DNA of 14,405 nt from PGYU01 sp964637845 (GTDB lineage Bacteria > Bacteroidota > Ignavibacteria > Kapaibacteriales > UBA2268). A program made the translations under genes and the position numbers. This document shows, one piece after another, positions 7,564-14,405 of this stretch (position 1 is its first letter; every line of letters begins with the position of its first letter). The DNA lies in contig CAZWXI010000077.1 in assembly GCA_964637845.1 (NCBI GenBank), positions 1 to 14,405 of the forward strand. Reading direction: 5' to 3'. The notes below the pieces were generated by a model, which worked only from the letters and a program-made list of their open reading frames with translations, was not told the origin of the DNA and made no database searches.

Positions 7564-9472
7564 AATATGCATCTGAAGGCATACGCCAATCAGCACGCGG
7601 TGATAGATTCACTGTGCCAATTTTCACACCATCAGGAACAACATTTCTTTTAAATTGATTTCTATTAAATCTATTTATAAATACTTGATACCATGTTTCT
7701 ATTTCATTTAGTTTAAAATTGTTCTCGAAAGCTTTAGAGGCGATGAAAAGAATTTTGTCTTTCGTGAAACCGCATCTGACTGTATAATACAAGAAAAAAT
7801 CATGTAAAATATACGGACCGATTATATCTTCTGTTTTCTGTGAAATTTGCTTATTGTCTGTTGGGAGTAATTCGGGTGAAATTGGTGTATCAATAATGCT
7901 TTTGAGCACTTTGCCTAATTCATTATCATTGTTTTGGGCATACCATTCGATAATGTATTTGACTAAAGTTTTAGGAACGCCTGAATTAACATTGTACATT
8001 GCCATATGGTCGCCGTTGAAAGTATTCCATCCGAGGGCAATTTCGGATAGGTCGCCTGTTCCTATGACAATTCCGTTATACTTATTGGCAAGATTCATCA
8101 AAGTCATGGTTCGAATTCGAGCTTGAACATTCTCAAACGTTATATCAAGTTCTTCGGAATTATGCTCGATTTTCTTTAGATGTAAATTAACTTCATCGGA
8201 AATCCCAATGATTTTCGTCGTAATACCAAATGAATTACCCAAAAGAAGTGCATTGTTTTTTGTATTTAATGAAGTACCTGGTCCGGGCATTGTAACCCCG
8301 ATAATACCTGAAAGTTTGAGATTGATTTTTTTGAATGCCTTGGCTGTAGCTATTAGAGCAAGTGTCGAATCAAGCCCTCCTGATATTCCAATTAGAGCAA
8401 TAATTGATTTTGTTTGCAAAAATCTACGAGCTAACGCTGTGGATTGAATTTCGAGAATTTCGTTACATACAAATGATCGCTCTTCGCGATTATCAGGCAC
8501 AAATGGAGTTTTTGAGTATTCGCGGAATAGCTGCGTATTTTCGTTTGATACATTTTGAAATCTAATCGTTCTAAATTGCTTTTCAGGAATTAAAATCCCG
8601 TAAGAGTTATTTCTTAATCTATCGTGTCTTATAAAACTAATATCAATATCGGCAATACAAAAATCATTTTCGAAGCCGAATCTCTTAGTTTCGGCAAGTA
8701 GTTTACCATTTTCAGCGATTAAACAATTGCCTGAAAATACGGTATCGGAAGTGGATTCCCAGGGACCACTTGCGGAATAAACATATGCCGATACTAGTCG
8801 TGCTGAATGATTGATTACAAGTTCCTTGCGATACTTGTATTTTCCGAGATATTCGTTACTGGCAGATAAATTGAATATAATGCATGCTCCCGCGATAGCC
8901 AAATCACTGCTGACAGGTTCAACAGCCCATAAGTCTTCACATATTTCGATGCCGAAGCGAAAGTTTGAATCTATTGATTCGAAAATCAAATCGGCACCGA
9001 AAGGTACATCGAAAGCGCACAAATTGATGCTATCTGTGATTCTGTCAAATTCTGAGCTAAACCAGCGCTCTTCATAATATTCGGAATTGTTGCATAAGTA
9101 AGTTTTAGGAATAACGCCAAGCACTCTTCCTTTCTGAATAACAACTGCGGTATTGAAAAGTTTTCCGTTAGATTCCAGAGGTGCACCGCAGATGATAATA
9201 TAGTTCTTATTTGTTGAAAATTCAAGCAGAGTGTTTATACCGGTTAAAACATCATCACGTAATTGTTGAGAATAAAACAAATCTCCACAAGTGTAACCGG
9301 AAATGTTTAATTCCGGGAATAAGACAAAGTCGGGATTATGTTTTTCTAGCAAAGTAAAAATTTCGAACATGACTGAAATATTGAACCCCGGATCAGCTAT
9401 TTTCAGCTTTGGTGTTACAGACGCAACTCTGTAATATCCTAATTTTTTCAAGTTTTTTTCCGTTGATAACAA
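7562..9472 (-). CDS. nadE: Glutamine-dependent NAD+ synthetase
   Basis: 636 residues, the usual size of the long two-domain enzyme that makes NAD+ from deamido-NAD+, ATP and glutamine in the cytoplasm. The N-terminal nitrilase-like glutaminase domain (about 13-290) has the Glu-Lys-Cys triad: E54 in 'FPELNISGYTCGDLF', K123 in 'IPKTYL' and C178 in 'GIEICEDLW'. The synthetase domain (about 335-636) has the PP-loop 'SGGLDS' (364-369), then 'GTGDLSEIALGWNTFNGDHM', 'YNVNSGVPKTLVKYIIEW', 'DTPISPELLP' and the terminal 'LSPRADWRMPSDAY'. All key motifs are intact. The start is uncertain: no in-frame ATG exists before conserved sequence, because an in-frame TGA lies just upstream, so TTG at 9472 (or TTG at 9451) must be used. 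An ATG at 9479 would join this frame if a run of seven A/T at 9453-9459 were one base shorter. It leads an apparent operon with the response regulator. Confidence 0.96.
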   Translation of the reverse strand: MLSTEKNLKKLGYYRVASVTPKLKIADPGFNISVMFEIFTLLEKHNPDFVLFPELNISGYTCGDLFYSQQLRDDVLTGINTLLEFSTNKNYIIICGAPLESNGKLFNTAVVIQKGRVLGVIPKTYLCNNSEYYEERWFSSEFDRITDSINLCAFDVPFGADLIFESIDSNFRFGIEICEDLWAVEPVSSDLAIAGACIIFNLSASNEYLGKYKYRKELVINHSARLVSAYVYSASGPWESTSDTVFSGNCLIAENGKLLAETKRFGFENDFCIADIDISFIRHDRLRNNSYGILIPEKQFRTIRFQNVSNENTQLFREYSKTPFVPDNREERSFVCNEILEIQSTALARRFLQTKSIIALIGISGGLDSTLALIATAKAFKKINLKLSGIIGVTMPGPGTSLNTKNNALLLGNSFGITTKIIGISDEVNLHLKKIEHNSEELDITFENVQARIRTMTLMNLANKYNGIVIGTGDLSEIALGWNTFNGDHMAMYNVNSGVPKTLVKYIIEWYAQNNDNELGKVLKSIIDTPISPELLPTDNKQISQKTEDIIGPYILHDFFLYYTVRCGFTKDKILFIASKAFENNFKLNEIETWYQVFINRFNRNQFKRNVVPDGVKIGTVNLSPRADWRMPSDAY

Positions 9473-9503
9473 AAATCATTTTAATATAGTGAATTTTAAT
9501 TTT

Positions 9504-9525
9504 ATTACAAAAATTATTTTGTAAT
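9504..9525. promoter_or_regulatory. Perfect 9-bp inverted repeat between divergent genes
   Basis: Arms ATTACAAAA (9504-9512) and TTTTGTAAT (9517-9525) are separated by ATTA. It lies 32 bases upstream of the nadE start and 173 bases upstream of the glycosyltransferase gene. Symmetry and position suit an operator for nadE or for both genes, but no known regulator site is recognised, and AT-rich DNA makes such palindromes less surprising. Confidence 0.35.
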
Positions 9526-9574
9526 TGTTTATAAACGTCAGATTCATTAGAATATTTGTCGGGCATATCAATTC

Positions 9575-9587
9575 GTAGAAATTCTAC
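9575..9587. promoter_or_regulatory. Short perfect palindrome between divergent genes
   Basis: GTAGAA and TTCTAC flank a single central A, a 6-bp arm palindrome. It sits about midway in the 218-base AT-rich spacer (9480-9697), which otherwise holds no gene or recognisable RNA. It may be an operator; there is no independent support. Confidence 0.2.
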
Positions 9588-9697
9588 ATTAAAAGAATAT
9601 GAAATTACTGTTAACAATTATTCATTAAAATATAAATAGTTGAATGGCATTAAATTTGATTAATTGAATTATCATTAAAAGTAAGTCTTAAGACGCA

Positions 9698-12600
9698 ATG
9701 AATACGATAAATATAATGATTTCGGGTACTAATTTTTGGAATCCGGGGGATGATTTTGTTAGGGACGGAATAATTCAGATATTAAAACGACTCTATTCCA
9801 ATAAAAAATTAAATTTCCTGCTTTATAATTTCAACGAAGATTTCTTGCCTTACAACAAGTTTCGGGGGGTCCACAATATGGTAGCTCCGGGAGATGTTTC
9901 CAAATTTGCGCCAAATATAGATTTGATTGTTATAGCCGGATTGCCCGTCGGAAGAGAGATTAAAGATTTATATCATGACATACTTAAAAATAACTTGCAA
10001 GATAAAGTCATCTTAATAGGTGCAGGATATGAAAATTTTTATATTGACAGGCATATTGTTGAGCACCCGGAAGTGGATATATTCAAGAGTTCGAAAATAA
10101 TTATAGGCAGAACAGCCAAACACCCACCCCTGTTTGAGCAGTATGGACTGAATTACCATCATATTAATTGCCCCGCTCTGTTATCAGTCCCAGAGGCTAA
10201 GAAAATTTCATATAATAAAAAAATCGAGCATATCGGTTTCTCAATTCAAATACCTCATGAAATGGGTATAGTTAATCAGGCTACTGGCAAAGAAATGTTT
10301 GATTTGACTATGAAAATCATGCAAAATTTATACGGAAAATACAAGATTTCTCTTGTTGCGCATCACAAAAGCGAATATTTCCCGTTCTTGAATTTTATTA
10401 AAAATAGAAATCTGAACATAGAGTTGCTATTTAGTTCATTTTACCAAGATTACCATAACATATACAGGGAATTCGATTTAGTAATTTCAACAAGATTGCA
10501 TGCTTGTTTATTCGGGTTAGGGCATGGCATACCGGGAATTGTGATTAATGATACAGCCAGACATACGCATTGCCTCGACGGGTTTATATATGTTCCTTGG
10601 GTTAAAGACGAAGTAGCATTCATACGAGAATTTGACAAAATGCTCCAATTAAATTTGAATGCAGTGGCAAAGGATGTCGAGATTTTCAAAGAGAATTTGT
10701 TTAACAAATATACATCAGTTCTTGCTACAACTCTTGGATTGAGTACTTCGGTATCGAAACAACAAAGCAGCGTTGTAAAAGAAAAACAAGATACTAATAT
10801 AGTCACGAAACAAAAATCACAAATTCAACTCATTGTAAACAATGCAAAAACTCAAGAAATACTTTACGTTAGGACGGATTCAATAGGTGATACAATAATG
10901 TCAGTTGGAATGTTGCAACATTTGAAAAATAAATTTCCAAGAGCCAAAATAACCATTGTATGCCAAGAACATATAAAAGAACTGTACGACGCATGTGAGT
11001 TTGCTGATGAGATTGTACCTTTTCATAAACAAAAATTTATTGAAAACTCCACCTATAGAACTGGGTTTTTAGCTCAACTGGCCGAAATCAAGTATGATAT
11101 AGTCATAAATCCAATATACTCTCGTGACGCTATAAGTGATTTAATCGCATTATCATCGAACGCTGATTGTAAAGTGGCTTTCGAAGGTGACAATTCGAAT
11201 CTTGATAACAAAACTCGATTGGCAAACAACAAATACTATGACTATCTAATTATATCAAGCAAGGATATTGTACCCGAGATTCGCAGAAATGAAGAACTTC
11301 TGAGTGGCTTAGGAATTCTAAATGCGAGATTGGAGCCATGGATTTGGTTAGCCGAGGAGGATATAGAATTTGCAATTAATTTCTTCACAAAAGAACAACT
11401 AATCAAATCTAATACAGTGGCATTATTTGCGGCGGGACAGTATAGAATTCGAGATTACCCACATTTTTCAGATGTCATCAAAGCATTAGGCAATAAGTAT
11501 AATTTCAATTTCATTTGTTTAGGAAGTATAGAAGACAAAAAAATCCACGAGGATTTATGTAAGAATGCTAATGTAAATTATATCAATTTATGTGGTAAAG
11601 TAAGCTTGAGACAATCTGCGGCTATTTTGATGAATTGCAATAGAGCAATAGGTGTGGAGACAGCGTTCGCTCATATGGCAACAGCTGTCGGAGTACCGAG
11701 TTTCATCATCTTGGGTGGGGGGCATTTTGGCAGGTTCTACCCGTATGATAAATTGCAATCAGGTATTATTAATCCTCTTGAATGCTTCAATTGCAATTGG
11801 CAATGTAAGTACCCAAACGCATATTGTCTTTCAGAAATATTACCCGAATGTGTAGTAGCGGCTTTTGAGGAATCGTTGAGTGAACGTGATGCTGCCAGAA
11901 TATTTTATCCCGATGATGAACTGAATTTATTAAAAAATTTCAAAAATCTTGAAGATTTTGCTGACAAATATGGCATTGAATTAGTAAAACTTGCAACAGA
12001 ATTTAAACATGTTGAAGATAGGGAGCCGGAATTACCTTTCATATCTGTCGTAACACCTACATTCAACCAAGCAAAATACATTGAAAAAACAATACTCAGT
12101 GTATTGGCTCAAGATTATACAAATTTCGAGCATATCATCGTTGACGGTAGTTCGACAGACGGTACAATAGAAATTTTAAAAAATTATCCACACTTGAAAT
12201 GGATTTCAGAAAAGGACAACGGACAAACAGAAGCACTTAATAAAGCTCTACGCATGGCTAAAGGCGAAATAATAGCTTGGATTAATTCCGATGATTATTA
12301 TTTCGACGGTGTATTCGATGAAGTTGCAAGATTTTTTATTGAAAACCCCGATGAGAAGGTCGTCCACGGGAATGCCAAAATGGGTATAGAATCAACCAAA
12401 CACACAATAGACCTCAAGCATTATACTTATGATTTTGATGAGATATTACAATACTGGTACGGCGCCACAATGCCAACTCAGCCCTCGGTCTTTTTCAAAA
12501 GAGAATTAGTTGAAAAGTATGGTTATTTTGATGAGACACTTAAGTTGGCTATGGATTTTGATTATTGGTGCAGAATTTCAAGATTTCATAAATTTAATCA

Positions 12601-14405
12601 TGTTGATAAGTTTTTCAGCTATTACTTGTTGCATAATCAATCTAAAAGCGGGGAAGCTAATGAGTGGTCGCAATTTTATTCGGAATGGCATCAAGTTTAC
12701 TCACGTTACAAAACTTTTTCAAGAAAAATTCCGGGCAATACTTTATTAACAGTATTTATTCCATTTTCATCAGTAAATACAACCATTGATGAGATAAATA
12801 AATTAAATCAATTTCTTCTGTTTGCAGGTAATCAGAGGATGCAAGATGCGGAATTAATTCTTTATACAGACCTTGAGTCTCATCATTTCGATAATTCGAT
12901 TTCTCAAAGTTCGATATTTGTAAAAATCATTCATGGCAGTGACTTTAGTAATCAAGTATTGTTAAATATCATTAAAACGCATTCATCGGGAACTTTAATT
13001 CACTACCCCGATTACAAAATTGAATATATCTCGGATTGGTACTGTTTAGCGATTCATAAGATTTTAGATGCCTTGGATAAAATCAATATTCTGACAGATA
13101 GTAATGTCGCTTCTTCACGAAAAGACTATTTCTTAGGGATTGATTTAATTGGTCCTGATAAGTTAGTCAAAAGAGACTTTTTGCTTTCTAATACTTTACA
13201 TAAAGAAACGAGAATTATCGTATCCGGAGAGGAACCAGATTTACTTTTTAGCGTTATTATTCCGACTTATAATAGAGCAGACATTCTTGTCAAATGTTTA
13301 AAATCTCTGAATAAGCAGAATCTCAACCCATCATACTTTGAAGTTATAGTCTCAGACGATGGGTCAACAGATAATACAGAAACTGTAGTCAAAAATTTCA
13401 AATCCGATTATAAACTACAATATTTAAAACAAAAGAATTCCGGTCCCGCAGCGGCAAGAAATAAAGCAATTCTTGCGGCGCAAGGTAAATATGTACTTAT
13501 CATAAATGATGATACTATTGCTTCACGCGATTTAATTGCTAATCATCTTAAACTTCATCGAAGTTCCGGAGGTAGAAAACTCTCGGTCGTAGGAACATTT
13601 GATTACATAAGTGAGAGTCTCGCCCAACCATTTACTCACTATTTGTCACAGTCTCCGATGGTGTTCCCATTCCCCGGAATGCAGGACGGGCAAGTCTATA
13701 ATTATCGGTTTTTCATTACATGTAATATCAGCATCGCCCGCAAGGCATTACTGGAAGCTGGTCTATTCGATGAAGATTTCCGAGAACCGATGTTTGAAGA
13801 TACTGAATTGGGTTATAGATTGGAAAAAATGGGCTATTCGGTTTTATATTCAAAATCTCTAAGAACTGAGCATGACCATTCAATGAATATAAACGAATTC
13901 TGCAAAAGACAAATGATGAGTGGTAGAAATCTATTAGTTATGACTAAAAAGCATCCCGAATTTCTTGAACTTGAGCACAAATTGTTTGGCTTTTCAGATT
14001 TAGAGGCAAGAACAATTAAATTAATGAAAGATTTCATGACACAAAATGAAAAAGAAGTCAATGCAGCAATCGCCAAAATAAACGAGCTTGAAAAAATCAC
14101 ATTGTCACACAATAAAGCGATATTAAACAACATGGAATTGGGCATAAGCATTGAGCAAATACACAGGTTTATTGACCAGTACATCTTTAAAATTCACCTA
14201 TATCATTTTTACAAAGGAATCATCGAGGCGAAAGAAGCAAGTCAGAAAATGCAAGCTCAATTAAAAAGTCATAAAGTATCGAAAAAAGACAAGAAAATCC
14301 TTTTCACAATGTTTGGATGGAATGAGAGCGGCGGTGGAACGATATTCCCAAAAACAACGGCAATTGAATTAGCAAATCGTGGATATGATGTAACTGTTTT
14401 TTTTG
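9698..14405 (+). CDS. Multi-domain mega-glycosyltransferase (pyruvyl transferase-GT9-GT2-GT2-GT4), C-terminus beyond window
   Basis: A single frame from the ATG at 9698 to the right edge, 1,569 codons, no stop. Domains in order: (1) about 1-330, polysaccharide pyruvyl transferase-like, with 'GTNFWNPGDD' near the start and 'STRLHACLFGLGHGIP' (264-279); (2) a Gln/Lys/Ser-rich linker, then GT9, heptosyltransferase-like, about 388-730, with 'YVRTDSIGDTIMS', 'GVETAFAHMA' (652-661) and a Cys cluster at C696, C699, C703, C710; (3) GT2, about 780-1000, with 'ISVVTPTFNQ', 'DGSSTDGT' (816-823), S864-D865-D866 and 'MDFDYW' (952-957); (4) about 1016-1183, a GT2-like segment without catalytic motifs; (5) GT2, about 1184-1440, with 'SVIIPTYNRA', 'SDDGSTDNT' (1219-1227), D1271-D1272 and 'FEDTELG'; (6) a helical linker, then the start of a GT-B/GT4 domain at about 1532 with 'GGGT' (1545-1548). 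No signal peptide or membrane helix is evident, so it is probably cytoplasmic. It likely builds or modifies a surface glycan by sequential transfers; donors and acceptors are unknown. Confidence 0.88.
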   Translation, partial: MNTINIMISGTNFWNPGDDFVRDGIIQILKRLYSNKKLNFLLYNFNEDFLPYNKFRGVHNMVAPGDVSKFAPNIDLIVIAGLPVGREIKDLYHDILKNNLQDKVILIGAGYENFYIDRHIVEHPEVDIFKSSKIIIGRTAKHPPLFEQYGLNYHHINCPALLSVPEAKKISYNKKIEHIGFSIQIPHEMGIVNQATGKEMFDLTMKIMQNLYGKYKISLVAHHKSEYFPFLNFIKNRNLNIELLFSSFYQDYHNIYREFDLVISTRLHACLFGLGHGIPGIVINDTARHTHCLDGFIYVPWVKDEVAFIREFDKMLQLNLNAVAKDVEIFKENLFNKYTSVLATTLGLSTSVSKQQSSVVKEKQDTNIVTKQKSQIQLIVNNAKTQEILYVRTDSIGDTIMSVGMLQHLKNKFPRAKITIVCQEHIKELYDACEFADEIVPFHKQKFIENSTYRTGFLAQLAEIKYDIVINPIYSRDAISDLIALSSNADCKVAFEGDNSNLDNKTRLANNKYYDYLIISSKDIVPEIRRNEELLSGLGILNARLEPWIWLAEEDIEFAINFFTKEQLIKSNTVALFAAGQYRIRDYPHFSDVIKALGNKYNFNFICLGSIEDKKIHEDLCKNANVNYINLCGKVSLRQSAAILMNCNRAIGVETAFAHMATAVGVPSFIILGGGHFGRFYPYDKLQSGIINPLECFNCNWQCKYPNAYCLSEILPECVVAAFEESLSERDAARIFYPDDELNLLKNFKNLEDFADKYGIELVKLATEFKHVEDREPELPFISVVTPTFNQAKYIEKTILSVLAQDYTNFEHIIVDGSSTDGTIEILKNYPHLKWISEKDNGQTEALNKALRMAKGEIIAWINSDDYYFDGVFDEVARFFIENPDEKVVHGNAKMGIESTKHTIDLKHYTYDFDEILQYWYGATMPTQPSVFFKRELVEKYGYFDETLKLAMDFDYWCRISRFHKFNHVDKFFSYYLLHNQSKSGEANEWSQFYSEWHQVYSRYKTFSRKIPGNTLLTVFIPFSSVNTTIDEINKLNQFLLFAGNQRMQDAELILYTDLESHHFDNSISQSSIFVKIIHGSDFSNQVLLNIIKTHSSGTLIHYPDYKIEYISDWYCLAIHKILDALDKINILTDSNVASSRKDYFLGIDLIGPDKLVKRDFLLSNTLHKETRIIVSGEEPDLLFSVIIPTYNRADILVKCLKSLNKQNLNPSYFEVIVSDDGSTDNTETVVKNFKSDYKLQYLKQKNSGPAAARNKAILAAQGKYVLIINDDTIASRDLIANHLKLHRSSGGRKLSVVGTFDYISESLAQPFTHYLSQSPMVFPFPGMQDGQVYNYRFFITCNISIARKALLEAGLFDEDFREPMFEDTELGYRLEKMGYSVLYSKSLRTEHDHSMNINEFCKRQMMSGRNLLVMTKKHPEFLELEHKLFGFSDLEARTIKLMKDFMTQNEKEVNAAIAKINELEKITLSHNKAILNNMELGISIEQIHRFIDQYIFKIHLYHFYKGIIEAKEASQKMQAQLKSHKVSKKDKKILFTMFGWNESGGGTIFPKTTAIELANRGYDVTVFF

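Noticed and set aside
9393..9617. Minus-strand open frame of 74 codons across the nadE start
   Set aside because: Its 3' half overlaps the conserved start of nadE in another frame and the rest is low-complexity AT-rich spacer. Its ATG at 9479 is only of interest for the nadE start question.
10450..10806. Minus-strand open frame of 118 codons
   Set aside because: It lies opposite the pyruvyl transferase-like domain and its linker, and has no family signal; a shadow of the real gene.
11652..13862. Short plus-strand frames inside the glycosyltransferase gene
   Set aside because: All are in a frame different from the continuous domain-bearing frame, and none shows a recognisable motif.

Overview
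The window looks like a chromosomal piece of a member of the Fibrobacteres-Chlorobi-Bacteroidetes (FCB) group, perhaps an Ignavibacteria/Kapabacteria-type lineage. The reasons are the AT-rich DNA, the weak or absent Shine-Dalgarno signals, a large secreted protein with G-x-W-x(5)-W repeats, and a companion exported protein carrying the 'NVGIGTTTP' motif common in that group. The placement is inferred from these features only.

Layout. Positions 1-6771 (minus strand) hold two adjacent exported-protein genes read right to left. The first (6771 to 4881) is a tail-fibre-like repeat protein interrupted by a 100-N assembly gap. The second starts six bases after its stop (4874) and runs off the left edge after more than 1,600 codons without a stop; it contains three diverged copies of a large module. 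Positions 6895-9472 (minus) hold a second unit: a glutamine-dependent NAD+ synthetase, then a NarL/LuxR-type response regulator whose ribosome site overlaps the synthetase stop codon. A 218-base AT-rich divergent intergenic region (9480-9697) with two short palindromes follows. From 9698 to the right edge (plus) there is one uninterrupted reading frame of 1,569 codons with no stop. It encodes a mega-glycosyltransferase whose domains read in order: polysaccharide pyruvyl transferase-like, GT9 (heptosyltransferase-like), GT2, a degenerate GT2-like segment, GT2, and the first residues of a GT-B/GT4 enzyme.

How it fits together. The left part makes cell-surface proteins. The right part probably assembles or decorates a surface glycan, with several sequential transfer activities on one chain. 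NAD synthesis and an orphan response regulator sit between them with no visible functional tie to either side. Both outer genes are cut by the window, so their C-termini, including any type IX secretion sorting signal on the surface protein, cannot be seen. I see no tRNA, rRNA, CRISPR array, transposase or phage integration gene.
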